NCBI GenBank assembly: GCA_029561455.1
Contig: JAKQIY010000083.1
Coordinates: forward strand, 1 to 64,000
DNA length: 64,000 nt
Direction of reading: 5' to 3'
Source: a bacterium
GTDB lineage: Bacteria; Zhuqueibacterota; Zhuqueibacteria; Residuimicrobiales; Krinioviventaceae
This document shows positions 24,279 to 34,260 of this stretch, piece after piece. The translations under genes were made by a program, and so were the position numbers. Position 1 is the stretch's first letter. Every line of letters starts with the position of its first letter. The notes under the pieces were generated by a model. That model saw only the letters and a list, made by a program, of their open reading frames with translations. It did not search any database and was not told where the DNA came from.

Positions 24279-25304
24279 ATGAAAAAGAAAAGAATCTGTA
24301 TATTCGGGTGTGGATTTTGGGCAAATTACCAGATTCCCGGTTGGCTGGAACTGGAAGGCGTCGAAATCCCGGCTGTTTTTAATCGTACCAAAACCAAGGC
24401 GGAAGCAATAGCTAAAAAATTTAAAATTCCCCGCTTTTATGATAATGCAGAAGAATTATTGGCAAAGGAAGAATTTGAGGTTGCCGACATCATTACCGAT
24501 GTCGATACTCATCTACAGTATACGAAAATGGCGGCCAAACACGGCAAAGACGTGGTCTGCCAAAAACCAATGGCGCCAAACTATGCGGACGCCAAAAAAA
24601 TTGTGCAGGTATGCCGCACGAACAATGTTAAACTTTTTGTCAATGAAAATTTCCGTTGGCAAGCGCCGATCCGCGCCGTAAAAAAAGTGTTGGTTTCCGG
24701 GCTGATCGGCGAGGTTTTCAAGGTACGGGTTTCCTTTTGTTCCGGCTTTCCCGTCTTCGATAACCAGCCTTTTCTGGCGGAACTGGAACAGTTTATACTA
24801 ACCGACATTGGTTCGCATATTCTGGATATTTGCCGTTTTCTTGCCGGTGATGTAAAAATGTTATATTGTAAAACCAACCGAATTAATCCAAAAATCAAGG
24901 GTGAAGATGTTGCCAATGTTTTTATGGAAATGAAAAACGGTATCCACTGTTATGCGGAAATGTCTTACGCTTCCATACTTGAAAAAGAAGCTTTTCCGCA
25001 AACCCTGGTTTTGATCGAGGGCTCGCATGGTTCAATAAGACTGGATGTAAATTTTAAACTCTCTGTAACCACACGGCAGGGTACAAAAACAGAGACGGTA
25101 AAACCGGTCAAATACAAATGGATCGATCCGGCTTATGCAGTCGTGCATTCCAGTATTGTCGATGCCCAGCGGGATATTTTGAACGGCCTGCGCGGTGGTG
25201 TAGCTGAAACCAGCGGCGACGACAATTTCAAAACTGTACAATTGGTATGGGCATCCTATCAGTCGGCAGCCACCGGCAAGGTAATTGATATGGATAAATT
25301 TTAA
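24279..25304 (+). CDS. apsD: Gfo/Idh/MocA oxidoreductase, likely D-apiose dehydrogenase
   Basis: A 341-residue NAD(P)-dependent dehydrogenase. The Rossmann domain opens with ICIFGCGFWANYQIPGW (GxGxxA type, about 6-22); CQKPMAPNYADA (about 94-105) holds the Lys of the family EKP motif; VNENFRWQ (about 126-133) is a conserved substrate-side segment, and TDIGSHILDICRFLAG (about 174-190) carries the catalytic-region Asp and His. The known ApsD, which oxidises D-apiose to D-apionolactone, belongs to this family, and the lactonase and later pathway enzymes are encoded just downstream. The family is broad, so the substrate assignment depends on context. AGGAG precedes the start. Confidence 0.75.
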   Translation: MKKKRICIFGCGFWANYQIPGWLELEGVEIPAVFNRTKTKAEAIAKKFKIPRFYDNAEELLAKEEFEVADIITDVDTHLQYTKMAAKHGKDVVCQKPMAPNYADAKKIVQVCRTNNVKLFVNENFRWQAPIRAVKKVLVSGLIGEVFKVRVSFCSGFPVFDNQPFLAELEQFILTDIGSHILDICRFLAGDVKMLYCKTNRINPKIKGEDVANVFMEMKNGIHCYAEMSYASILEKEAFPQTLVLIEGSHGSIRLDVNFKLSVTTRQGTKTETVKPVKYKWIDPAYAVVHSSIVDAQRDILNGLRGGVAETSGDDNFKTVQLVWASYQSAATGKVIDMDKF

Positions 25305-25373
25305 ATGTTGCTGTTTATAAAGAAAATTATCATTATATAGAAAAACAAAATAAATATAAACACAGGTGTTATT

Positions 25374-26702
25374 ATGAAAAAAATTATAATCTTTATAATT
25401 CTTGGTATTATTGTTCCATTATTTGCCGGTGAACCGGTATCGGTCTCTGCCAATAAAAGGTACCTTGTCGATGAAAACGGCAAACCGTTTTTCTGGCTGG
25501 GCGATACAGCCTGGGAGTTGTTTCACCGGCTCAATCGTCAAGAAGCGGATTTGTACCTGCAAAACCGCGCTGATAAAGGCTTTACCGTAATCCAGGCCGT
25601 CGTCCTTGCGGAACTGGATGGATTGAATACCGACAATGCTTATGGAGAAAAACCGCTTTTCGACAACGATCCGGCCAGACCTAATGAAAAATATTTCAAA
25701 CATGTCGATTATATCGTTAATAAAGCTGCCAAACTTGGACTGGTCATCGGTATGCTGCCCACCTGGGGCGATAAATACAACAAACAATGGGGCGCCGGTC
25801 CGGAAATATTCACCCCGGAAAATGCCAGTGCCTTTGGTGAGTATCTCGCTAAACGCTATAAAGACAAACCCATTATTTGGATACTGGGCGGCGACAGGAA
25901 CCCGGCAGATGATGAAGACCGGATGATTACCAATGCCATGGCCAAAGGGATCAGACTGGTTGATAAAAAACATCTTATTACCTATCACCCTACCGGAGGC
26001 TACAAAGCCAGTGATTTTTATATCCAGGCCGATTGGCTGGACCTGGATTTCTACCAATCGGGTCATCACATACGCCTGGAGCCGCACTATCTTATCAGCT
26101 ATAATGAAAAATCGCTGTCGCAGGAACCTAAACGACCTGTAGTCAATGGCGAACCCAATTACGAAGATCATCCGGTCAACTGGCTGAGCAATGGCGAACG
26201 CGGTTGGTTCGATGATTACGACTGTCGCTATGCGGCGTATATTAGTTTACTCACCGGCGCCTGCGGGCATACCTATGGCAATCATAATATCTGGCAAATG
26301 TGGCAAGAGGGTCGGAACCCGATTTCGTTTGTCCGTACCAAATGGAGCCGCGCCCTGGATCATCCCGGCGCTTTTCAAATGGGTTACATGCGGCACTTGT
26401 ACGAATCCCTGCCCTGGGAAAAGCTGGTCACCGGTAAATATCAAATTCTAAATCCTGATCACTCGTCCTTTCAGATCTGCACATTGTCTGAGGATCAGCA
26501 ATTCCTGCTGGCGTATACGGCGGATGGGACGGAGTTGACTATAAATTTAAATGATTTGCAATCAGAAAAAGTAACAGCCACCTGGTTCAATCCCCGCGAT
26601 GGTGAAAGGCTACCGGTTGGTGAATTTGCTACCGATGGCGCACAAACATTTAAACCGCATTCTTTTGGGCGCGGCAGCGACTGGATTTTGATATTAAAAT
26701 AA
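25374..26702 (+). CDS. Secreted GH140-type apiosidase (DUF4038)
   Basis: A 442-residue exported glycosidase: signal peptide about 1-18, then a TIM barrel beginning FFWLGDTAWELFHRLNRQEA, typical of DUF4038/GH140. The two expected acidic catalytic residues are visible in ILGGDRNP (Asp174) and NGEPNYED (Glu260). The C-terminal ~90 residues (YQILNPDHSSF... to GSDWILILK) form the small beta domain usual in this family. The founding GH140 activity is release of D-apiose from rhamnogalacturonan II side chains. It sits directly before the genes that can catabolise apiose, 14 bp from the RuBisCO-like gene. Full-length by comparison with the family. Confidence 0.88.
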   Translation: MKKIIIFIILGIIVPLFAGEPVSVSANKRYLVDENGKPFFWLGDTAWELFHRLNRQEADLYLQNRADKGFTVIQAVVLAELDGLNTDNAYGEKPLFDNDPARPNEKYFKHVDYIVNKAAKLGLVIGMLPTWGDKYNKQWGAGPEIFTPENASAFGEYLAKRYKDKPIIWILGGDRNPADDEDRMITNAMAKGIRLVDKKHLITYHPTGGYKASDFYIQADWLDLDFYQSGHHIRLEPHYLISYNEKSLSQEPKRPVVNGEPNYEDHPVNWLSNGERGWFDDYDCRYAAYISLLTGACGHTYGNHNIWQMWQEGRNPISFVRTKWSRALDHPGAFQMGYMRHLYESLPWEKLVTGKYQILNPDHSSFQICTLSEDQQFLLAYTADGTELTINLNDLQSEKVTATWFNPRDGERLPVGEFATDGAQTFKPHSFGRGSDWILILK

Positions 26703-26716
26703 CGGTAAATTATCGT

Positions 26717-27964
26717 ATGAGTAGAAACCTCACTGCAAAATATCTGATCGAGACATCCTTGGATGTAGAGAAAGCCGCACAAATGATGGCTGGAGAACAA
26801 TCGAGCGGTACTTTTGTAAAAATTCCGGGGGAAACCGATGAATTAAAAGCTAACCATGCTGCGCAAGTTATAAAAATTGAAATTATAGGTGAATGTGAAA
26901 CTCCAACATTACCGGGGGCCAAAAGAAAAAACGGGAATACCATTCACAGAGCAATTGTAGAATTAAACTGGCCTTATGAAAATATCGGTAATAACCTGGC
27001 AAATCTGTGTGCGACAATAGCCGGAAATTTATATGAATTGCATCCCTTTTCCGGGTTAAAATTACTGGATGTTGAAATTCCAGTTGAATTCACCCAAAAA
27101 TATAAGGGGCCACGTTTCGGCATTGCCGGAACCCGTGAAAAGACAGGTGTTTTTGGACGACCGATCATCGGAACGATCATCAAGCCTTCAGTGGGATTGA
27201 CGCCAGAGGCTACTGCAGATCAGGTGAAAATATTGATCAATGCAGGGCTGGATTTTATTAAAGATGATGAACTCATGGGTGATTCGCCCCATTCACCATT
27301 TGAAAAACGGGTGGATCTTGTAATGGATGTTATTAATAAATATGCCGACAATACTGGAAAAAAGCCCATGTTCGCATTTAATATCAGCGGTGATATGGAT
27401 GATATGCTAAAAAGACATGATTATGTTTTTAGCAAAGGTGGTACATGTATTATGCTCAGTATGAACTGGGTGGGTATTTCTGCAGTATCTAAAGTTGCTA
27501 ACCATACCCAGCTACCTTTACACGGGCATCGAAATGGCTGGGGGATGTTTACACGCTGTGAAGTATTAGGAATGGACTTTTTAGCCTATCAAAAAATCTG
27601 GAGAATGGCCGGAGTTGATCATTTGCATACCAATGGAATCCGCAATAAATTTTGTGAATCCGACGAATCAGTAATCCGTTCTATTAAAGCCTGCCTCGAA
27701 CCTATGCATGGTGGTTATCATGCTATGCCGGTTTTAGCGTCAGGTCAATGGGCGGGTCAGACAGTTGATTCTTACAATGCAATAAAAACCGTTGATATTA
27801 TGTATTTATGTGGTGGTGGTATTGTTGCTCATCCGGGTGGAATTACCGCCGGAGTTAAAAGTGTAATACAGGGATGGGAAGCAGCTGTTCAGGGTATAGA
27901 TTTACAAACCTATGCCAAAACAAATAAAGAACTTTTTCAAGCTCTGGAGTTTTTTAAATCATGA
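26717..27964 (+). CDS. RuBisCO-like protein (form IV), likely 3-oxo-isoapionate-4-phosphate decarboxylase or transcarboxylase/hydrolase
   Basis: A 415-residue RuBisCO-superfamily protein. Active-site features kept: GTIIKPSVGL (Lys156, equivalent to RuBisCO K175) and LDFIKDDE (Lys182, Asp184, Glu185, equivalent to the carbamylated Lys plus two metal ligands). Loop 6 is not RuBisCO-like (HTNGIRNKFCESDES replaces GTVVGKLEG), so it should not fix CO2. Known apiose pathways use two such proteins, OiaX (decarboxylase) and OiaT (transcarboxylase/hydrolase), on 3-oxo-isoapionate 4-phosphate. The adjacent kinase gene overlaps it by 4 bp (ATGA), which fixes the pathway. I cannot tell OiaX from OiaT by eye. 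Confidence 0.85.
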   Translation: MSRNLTAKYLIETSLDVEKAAQMMAGEQSSGTFVKIPGETDELKANHAAQVIKIEIIGECETPTLPGAKRKNGNTIHRAIVELNWPYENIGNNLANLCATIAGNLYELHPFSGLKLLDVEIPVEFTQKYKGPRFGIAGTREKTGVFGRPIIGTIIKPSVGLTPEATADQVKILINAGLDFIKDDELMGDSPHSPFEKRVDLVMDVINKYADNTGKKPMFAFNISGDMDDMLKRHDYVFSKGGTCIMLSMNWVGISAVSKVANHTQLPLHGHRNGWGMFTRCEVLGMDFLAYQKIWRMAGVDHLHTNGIRNKFCESDESVIRSIKACLEPMHGGYHAMPVLASGQWAGQTVDSYNAIKTVDIMYLCGGGIVAHPGGITAGVKSVIQGWEAAVQGIDLQTYAKTNKELFQALEFFKS

Positions 27965-29367
27965 TTCTTTATAATAAAATTTTTATCAGTTTTTACGGGG
28001 ATGATTTTACAGGTTCCACCGATGTTATGGAATCTCTTGCCCTGAATGGTATACGCACTGCTCTTTTTCTTGCACCGCCTACAGCGCAAGAAATAGAAAA
28101 CTTTGTACTGAAAAAATCAATTGATGGCACAGGTAAAAAAAATATTGAAGCGTTTGGTGTAGCAGGTATTTCCCGTAGTCTTTCAATTACACAAATGGAA
28201 CAAGAATTACGCCCCGTATTTACTGCTATCAGTAAAATTCCTTCCGATTTTTTTCATTACAAAGTGTGCTCCACCTTTGATAGTTCACCAGAGGTGGGCA
28301 GTATCGGTTATGCTACTGATCTGGCTTTAGAATATTTCCCATCAGATATTATACCCACTTTGATTGGCGCCCCATTTCTGAATCGGTTTTGCATTTTTGG
28401 TAATTTGTTTGCAAAAATCGATGGCATAACCTATCGTCTCGATCGACATCCCACAATGTCCAAACATCCGGTAACGCCAATGCACGAAAGTGATTTACGC
28501 ATTCACCTGGGTAAACAGACTACCAGACCAGTAGAGCTATTCGATCTTTTCATGCTTGACGAACATGATACAATTCAAAACAGTACTTTTAACAAGCTCA
28601 ATCGTAAAAAGGGAGAAATATTACTTTTTGACACATATAATATTCATCATCTTTTATCAATTGGAAGATTGATAATTGAAAATAAGCAACAAGGGCCACA
28701 ATTGATTGTGGGTTCTAGCGGTGTTGAATATGCGCTCACCTATCATTTACATAAAAGCGGTCGACTGCTAAAGCCTGCTTCCCCGCAATCGCCTGGATTA
28801 GCCGATCAAATCGTGGCACTTTCGGGAAGCTGTGCTCCAACTACCGGTAAACAAATTCAATGGGCATTAAAAAAAGGTTTTGCAGATATTCGTTTAAATA
28901 CCACGGACTTGATAGATTTGCAAAAACAAAATGCTGAAATGGAACGCGTAAAAAAAGCTGCTTTGGATGCCCTGTCGAAAAAACAAAGCGTGATGATCTA
29001 CTCAGCTATCGGTCCAGATGATCCAGCTATTGAAAAAACACGCGAGTATTTAGAGAATTTCGGCCAGGAAGATACCAATGTCCGGCAAAGGCTGGCAGCT
29101 AATCAGGGGAAAATATTGAAATCAATTTTGGAAACCTGTGGGAAAAAACGTACTGTTGTGTGTGGTGGCGATACAAGCGGTTATGTTGCTCGCGAACTGG
29201 GTATTTATGCCCTGGAAACCTTAATACCAATCGCCCCGGGAGCGCCGCTTTGCACAGCACATTCACAAAATGCCTCCTTTGATGGCCTGGAAATCAGTTT
29301 GAAAGGCGGACAAAATGGTAAAGAAAAATATATTGAAAGTGTTTTATATGGAAAGAATTTAGATTAA
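27961..29367 (+). CDS. oiaK: DUF1537 four-carbon acid sugar kinase family, likely 3-oxo-isoapionate kinase
   Basis: A 468-residue kinase of the DUF1537 family. The N-terminal half starts FISFYGDDFTGSTDVMESLA (about 9-28), the conserved DDFTG acid-sugar binding segment; the C-terminal half has VVCGGDTSGYVARELGIYALE (about 397-416, nucleotide-binding GGDTS) and APGAPLC, both family hallmarks. OiaK phosphorylates 3-oxo-isoapionate at O4, giving the substrate of the RuBisCO-like enzyme encoded by the gene this one overlaps by 4 bp. Other DUF1537 members act on erythronate/threonate-type acids, but the neighbours argue for the apiose pathway. The ATG has no strong ribosome-binding site and is probably reached by translational coupling. 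Confidence 0.85.
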   Translation: MILYNKIFISFYGDDFTGSTDVMESLALNGIRTALFLAPPTAQEIENFVLKKSIDGTGKKNIEAFGVAGISRSLSITQMEQELRPVFTAISKIPSDFFHYKVCSTFDSSPEVGSIGYATDLALEYFPSDIIPTLIGAPFLNRFCIFGNLFAKIDGITYRLDRHPTMSKHPVTPMHESDLRIHLGKQTTRPVELFDLFMLDEHDTIQNSTFNKLNRKKGEILLFDTYNIHHLLSIGRLIIENKQQGPQLIVGSSGVEYALTYHLHKSGRLLKPASPQSPGLADQIVALSGSCAPTTGKQIQWALKKGFADIRLNTTDLIDLQKQNAEMERVKKAALDALSKKQSVMIYSAIGPDDPAIEKTREYLENFGQEDTNVRQRLAANQGKILKSILETCGKKRTVVCGGDTSGYVARELGIYALETLIPIAPGAPLCTAHSQNASFDGLEISLKGGQNGKEKYIESVLYGKNLD

Positions 29368-29379
29368 GGAGTGTACAAC

Positions 29380-30219
29380 ATGTTAAAAATTACTCTTTTG
29401 GGCGCTGGGGGCAAAATGGGTTGCAGAATTACCGACAACCTTAAGAACAATCCAGATTACCATGTAGATTATGTAGAAATCAGTGAGACAGGAATAGCAA
29501 ATCTGAAAGCCCGCGGGTTGACAACAACACCTCAGGATATTGCAATTGCCCGTGCAGATGCTGTTATTCTCGCTCTGCCGGATCGATTGATTGGTAAAGT
29601 TACTCAAGAAATCATCCCATTACTTAAAGCAGGAACAATGGTAATTGGTCTGGATCCTGCAGCCAGTTATGCCGGTGTTATCCCGCTTCGTAATGATCTG
29701 GTATATTTTGTCACCCACCCCTGCCATCCGCCGATGTTCAATGATGAGGTGACCCCTGAAGCCCGCGCCGATTGGTTTGGCGGCGTTCATGCCAAGCATC
29801 ATATTGTTTGTGCTCTGCACCAGGGCCCGGATTCCAGTTATGTGGTTGGCGAAAAGATTTCCCGCGATATGTTTGCCCCGGTAATGAAATCATTTCGTAT
29901 TACTGTCGAGCAGATGGCAATTCTTGAACCAGCTTTAGTTGAAACCTTTAGTGCGACAGTTATTATGGCTATTCATGAAGCATTTTTAGAAGCAGTTAAA
30001 ATGGGTGTTCCCGAAGAGGCTGCATGGGAATTTCTTTCCGGTCATGCCCGTATCGAGTTTGGAATAATTTTCGGTTTTGCAGGTTTTCCCTTTTCTGACG
30101 GCGCAAAACTGGCTATTGCCAAAGCCCAAGAAAAAATATTCAAGCCGGACTGGAAAGAACGTATTATGAATATGGAAGCAATTAAACATAGTGTTCGCGA
30201 AATTACCGGCCAAATTTAA
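29380..30219 (+). CDS. apnO: ApnO-like D-apionate oxidoisomerase
   Basis: A 279-residue NAD-binding protein. LKITLLGAGGKMGCRI (about 2-17) is the Rossmann GxGxxG-type loop; the N-terminal domain resembles 6-phosphogluconate-dehydrogenase-like folds and continues into an all-helical C-terminal half (about 165-279). THPCHPPMFNDE (about 109-120) is a conserved-looking active-site stretch. In the described pathway ApnO oxidises and isomerises D-apionate to 3-oxo-isoapionate, the OiaK substrate. The ATG at 29380 follows AGGAG with an 8-nt gap and lies 12 bp after the kinase stop; the open frame begins at an upstream GTG (29371) that is part of that site. Assignment rests on family look plus context. 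Confidence 0.78.
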   Translation: MLKITLLGAGGKMGCRITDNLKNNPDYHVDYVEISETGIANLKARGLTTTPQDIAIARADAVILALPDRLIGKVTQEIIPLLKAGTMVIGLDPAASYAGVIPLRNDLVYFVTHPCHPPMFNDEVTPEARADWFGGVHAKHHIVCALHQGPDSSYVVGEKISRDMFAPVMKSFRITVEQMAILEPALVETFSATVIMAIHEAFLEAVKMGVPEEAAWEFLSGHARIEFGIIFGFAGFPFSDGAKLAIAKAQEKIFKPDWKERIMNMEAIKHSVREITGQI

Positions 30220-30384
30220 AAAAGAAGAGAAATTCGGACTGGTAAACAGATCTAATATAACTAGTTTTGCACATCAGGATACCATCATTTGTTTTTTTTG
30301 TAGTACTTTTGGTACGATTTGAATAATAAAAGTAACTCATGAAAAGTGCTATACTGCAAAATGTAAGCTAATTATAAGGATTCA

Positions 30385-32283
30385 ATGTTGACCACAGAAC
30401 AAGCCTTTTTAATGACAGGAAAGCCTTTTTTGCCAAAAGAATCACAAGAGTTAAAAACCAGCCGATTTAATGTCCAATACGAAAACGGCAGCCTGCGTTA
30501 TATTAAATACGGAAACACAGAACTAGTCCGTATGATCTATTCCGCAGTTCGCGATCATAACTGGGGGACAATCGAACCGGTGATCCGGGATGAAACCATT
30601 GAAAAACAAGGCGATTCTATAATTATAAGATATAAAGTGGAATATAAAAAAAATGATATTGTATTTTCAGCTGAATATACCATCTCAATAATCGGGGACA
30701 TAATCCGGTTTACAATGCATGGACAGGCGGGTAAATCTTTTAAAAAAAACCGCATTGGCTTTTGTGTGCTGCACCCCATTAAGGAATGTATGGGCAAGGA
30801 ATGCATTATAACCCATCCTGACGGTACGGAAACAACCGGAAAATTTCCAAAATACATCAGTCCCCATCAACCCTTTAAAAACATTCAATCTATGCGCTGG
30901 CAGCCGGAGCCGGGAATAGAAGCAAGCATCCTATTCCATGGTGAAGTATTTGAAACCGAGGACCAACGTAATTGGATCGATGCTTCATATAAAACTTATT
31001 GTACACCCCTCGAATTACCATTTCCGGTTCGAATCACAAAAGGACAGGTTATTGAACAATCGGTTGAAATCAAAATTCAGGGTCAAATGGCCGGCGTCGC
31101 CGGCACATCCCACAGTTTTCACGTTTCTAATGAAACCATCAAAATCCCGCGTCTCGGAATTGGTGCGTCATCTCTTAAAAAAACACTGGATGCTGAAAGC
31201 GTTGCCAGACTCAAAGCCCTCAAGCTGCATCACTACCGGATCGATATCGATCCGGAGAATACGACCTGGGCCGTCGATGCAGCACGCGAGATCGCAAATG
31301 CAGCGGCCTTGAATCTTCAATTGGAAGTGGCTCTGTATATCGAACCCAATCAATTAACCGAATTTGCGGCATGTGTTCAATTTCTTCAATCGGCTGCCGC
31401 GCAAATATATGTTTTTAATATTTATGATAAAACCCGAAAAGCAACTAACGGTGAATTGCTGACCCGGGTGGTTCCAATGCTTCGTTCCGCTTTTCCAACA
31501 GCCTTGATTGGCGCCGGTACGGACTTTTTCTTTGCCGAGTTAAATCGTAGCCGGTCACCGGCTGCACTAGTCGACTTTCTGACTTTTTCGATTAATCCCC
31601 AGGTTCACGCCTTTGACCACCGCTCCCTGACGGAAACACTGGCCGCGCATCAATATGTGGTGAGCAGCGCCCGGCAATTTACAAATGGGAAAGAACTGCA
31701 CATCTCGCCGGTGACTTTAAAAATGCGCTCAAATCCTAATGTTACCGGCCCGGAGCCGGCGCCGGAACCAGGTGAGTTGCCGTGTACGGTTGATTCACGG
31801 CAAATGTCGCTATATGGCGCAGCCTGGACATTGGGAAGTATCAAGTACTTGGCCGAAGCAGGCGCTGACGCCATCACGTACTTTGAAACTGTTGGCTGGC
31901 GGGGGCTGCTGCAAGGCGATCAGGATTCGGAATTGCCGGAAAAATTTGCTGCGGTTAAAGGACAGGTTTTTCCAGTTTGGCAGATATTTAAATGGATTCT
32001 TGAATTTCAAGCAGGCGTAATAATACCGATTACCAGTTCACAACCACTTTGGGTCGATGGTTTAATGCTGCAAAAAGATGCAAAGCGTCGTCTGATAATG
32101 GCCAATTATAGTCTTAAGTCTCAAACCTGGTCACTTCCGGAAAAGACCGACCATATCGTCGTTCTTGATAAGCAATCCGTAACCGATTTTTCGCATCATC
32201 CGGAAGCATTAAAAGTAATGGACATTCATCAGGAACAGATAACGCTTTTACCGTATTCGGTGGCTTGTATTGATTTTATATAA
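30385..32283 (+). CDS. apnL: ApnL-like D-apionate lactonase
   Basis: A 632-residue protein with no signal peptide, so cytoplasmic. The N-terminal third (about 25-235) is beta-rich (WGTIEPVIRDETIEK..., VLHPIKECMG...), followed by a TIM-barrel-like region (about 250-530; RLGIGASSLKKTLDAE, YRIDIDPE, FLTFSINPQVHAFDHRSL, GAAWTLGSIKYLAEAGADA) and a small beta tail. This size and layout fit the ApnL family, which hydrolyses D-apionolactone to D-apionate, the step between ApsD and ApnO. It lies 165 bp after apnO and may have its own promoter. Two decayed pieces of ApnL-type sequence occur downstream (34261-34433 and 37886-38023). Family membership is recalled, not searched. Confidence 0.72.
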   Translation: MLTTEQAFLMTGKPFLPKESQELKTSRFNVQYENGSLRYIKYGNTELVRMIYSAVRDHNWGTIEPVIRDETIEKQGDSIIIRYKVEYKKNDIVFSAEYTISIIGDIIRFTMHGQAGKSFKKNRIGFCVLHPIKECMGKECIITHPDGTETTGKFPKYISPHQPFKNIQSMRWQPEPGIEASILFHGEVFETEDQRNWIDASYKTYCTPLELPFPVRITKGQVIEQSVEIKIQGQMAGVAGTSHSFHVSNETIKIPRLGIGASSLKKTLDAESVARLKALKLHHYRIDIDPENTTWAVDAAREIANAAALNLQLEVALYIEPNQLTEFAACVQFLQSAAAQIYVFNIYDKTRKATNGELLTRVVPMLRSAFPTALIGAGTDFFFAELNRSRSPAALVDFLTFSINPQVHAFDHRSLTETLAAHQYVVSSARQFTNGKELHISPVTLKMRSNPNVTGPEPAPEPGELPCTVDSRQMSLYGAAWTLGSIKYLAEAGADAITYFETVGWRGLLQGDQDSELPEKFAAVKGQVFPVWQIFKWILEFQAGVIIPITSSQPLWVDGLMLQKDAKRRLIMANYSLKSQTWSLPEKTDHIVVLDKQSVTDFSHHPEALKVMDIHQEQITLLPYSVACIDFI

Positions 32284-32383
32284 CTGAAAATGATCTGATT
32301 CTGGATCTGGATAATTCATAAAATTCAGAAAAAATGCTTTTTTAGAACGAATTTGAATTAGCTTTATAATTTTGGAGTTTTAC

Positions 32384-34051
32384 ATGAATAAAAAAATCTA
32401 TATCAGGCTTTTGCTTCTCACCGTCATTATTTTAAATTTTTACTATGGCTGTTCCCGGCATTCACAAAATATGGTTGAAATGGAACAATGGCAGGAAATT
32501 GAATTAAATTTCACATCAGAAAATCAATATCAAAATCCTTATACGGATGTTGAATTCTGGGTAGAGTTTACCGGGCCAAATGGTGAAAATCTCAGCCGTC
32601 CGGGATTCTGGTTTGAGAAAAATATCTGGCAAGTCCGATTTGCCAGTCCAACTGATGCCGGCCAATGGCACTGGAAAAGTTTTGCAAACGATACTACCGA
32701 TTTAGGCTTAAATGGACGACAGGGAACGTTAATCTCCAAGCCCTATAAAGGGAAAAATCCGCTGATCAAAAACGGCTTACTCAGGATGTCGCCTGGAAGG
32801 CGTAATGTGATTCATGCAAATGGAAAACTGTTTTTAATGATTGGCGATACACCATGGGCCCTTCCCTGGCGTGGAACTGTCAAGACGGTTACTGAATATG
32901 CACAAAAGAGACAATCGCAGGGTTTCAACACCGCTTTACTTATGTCGCTGCAACCCGACTGTGAAGCCAAAGGTCCAAGAAACCGCACCGAACGGGATGC
33001 TTTTGATGTAGCCTTTGAAGATTTAAAAGATGGTCATATAAACCAGTTGAATCCCTTTTATTTTCAATATGTTGATTCGTTGCGTAATATCCTGGTTGAG
33101 CATGGTATTGTACCGGTATTTCAACCCGTTTTTCATGGTTTTGGCTGGAAAGGTCAAAAGGTGCTGGGTTGGGACATGGATGCAAAAGAATATGCCCGCT
33201 ATTGTCGTTACCTGGTTGCACGTTACGGCGCTCAACCGGCTATGTGGCTGGTAGGGGCCGATAGTGATGGACGTAACAAAGGCATTAAAGAAGGCGGTGA
33301 AGAAATTGAAAAATGGGATGCCTACCAACAACCTGCTGGTATTCATTACTCTCCATTCGATGATTACACGCCTGATTTTCTGAAGGATTTTGGTGGAAAA
33401 TACGAACCACACATGAACCGAACGTTTCAGGAGGCGGACTGGTTAGATTTTCAATGGTGCCAGACCGGACACAGTGGCAAACATCTGTTCCATAAAGTGG
33501 CGCTTATGCATGACAATAAACCGGTTAAAGCATCATGCAACGCAGAACCTACTTATGAGGGGATCAGCGATTCGCTGAATGGTTCTGGCTGGTGGCAGGG
33601 TCATGAGGCATGGTCACAATTTTGCTCAGGTGGGACTATGGGGGTTATCTACGGTGCAGGTGGCTTGTGGAACTGGAAATTGTATAAAGATGAACAATGG
33701 CCCGAATGGGCAGATTCAAAAGTTTCGTGGCAAGAAGCCATTCAGCTTCCCGGAGCAAATTTTGTGGGTTATCTTGGCAAGGCACTTGAAGGTCTGGACA
33801 TTACGGACATTGAAAGACATCCTGAGCTTGCCGATGGGCAGCTCTGCCTGGCAAAACCTGGCAAGCTTTATATAATCTATTTGCCTGAAGGAGGTAAAGT
33901 AAAGATTGCCGGGCTGTCGGATCAAATGCAGTATCGCTGGTTTGATCCGGTAAAAGGAAATTTTGAGGTGGATGGCGTTGTTCAAGCTAGCAAAAATAAT
34001 TTTATTGCGGATGGGAAAAATCCACAAGTGCTTATTATTAAAGAGAAATAA
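32384..34051 (+). CDS. Lipoprotein DUF5060-DUF4038 glycosidase (GH140-like)
   Basis: A 555-residue lipoprotein (MNKKIYIRLLLLTVII...YYGC, lipidated Cys near 23). The ATG at 32384 follows GGAG by 6 nt. After the signal, a DUF5060 beta-sandwich (about 35-125: NPYTDVEFWVEFTGPNG...DAGQWHWKSF) precedes a DUF4038 TIM barrel starting LMIGDTPWALPWRGT. Candidate catalytic acids lie in WLVGADSDGRNKG and CNAEPTYEG, matching in position the Asp and Glu of the GH140 enzyme at 25374. The C-terminal small beta domain ends VLIIKEK. Probably a surface or periplasmic apiosidase or related pectin side-chain hydrolase. Confidence 0.82.
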   Translation: MNKKIYIRLLLLTVIILNFYYGCSRHSQNMVEMEQWQEIELNFTSENQYQNPYTDVEFWVEFTGPNGENLSRPGFWFEKNIWQVRFASPTDAGQWHWKSFANDTTDLGLNGRQGTLISKPYKGKNPLIKNGLLRMSPGRRNVIHANGKLFLMIGDTPWALPWRGTVKTVTEYAQKRQSQGFNTALLMSLQPDCEAKGPRNRTERDAFDVAFEDLKDGHINQLNPFYFQYVDSLRNILVEHGIVPVFQPVFHGFGWKGQKVLGWDMDAKEYARYCRYLVARYGAQPAMWLVGADSDGRNKGIKEGGEEIEKWDAYQQPAGIHYSPFDDYTPDFLKDFGGKYEPHMNRTFQEADWLDFQWCQTGHSGKHLFHKVALMHDNKPVKASCNAEPTYEGISDSLNGSGWWQGHEAWSQFCSGGTMGVIYGAGGLWNWKLYKDEQWPEWADSKVSWQEAIQLPGANFVGYLGKALEGLDITDIERHPELADGQLCLAKPGKLYIIYLPEGGKVKIAGLSDQMQYRWFDPVKGNFEVDGVVQASKNNFIADGKNPQVLIIKEK

Positions 34052-34260
34052 TGATAAAAAGTTGAATAAGCAATGAATATTAACAATATGAATTTTTTTT
34101 CCTGAATTATTCGAGTACTCAAAATATTTGGAAAACGCAGCAAAACATAGATCGTTACAATAATATCGCAAATATTTTATATACCGGCAAAACTGAACAA
34201 GTTCTGTTATCCATAGTAGTAAACCGGCGGTGATTGGTGTTACGGTTTGCTTTTTTACCT

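Noticed and set aside
26717-27964. Genuine CO2-fixing RuBisCO
   Set aside because: Loop 6 and several substrate-site segments differ, and the surrounding genes are sugar-acid enzymes; form IV RuBisCO-like protein is the better call.
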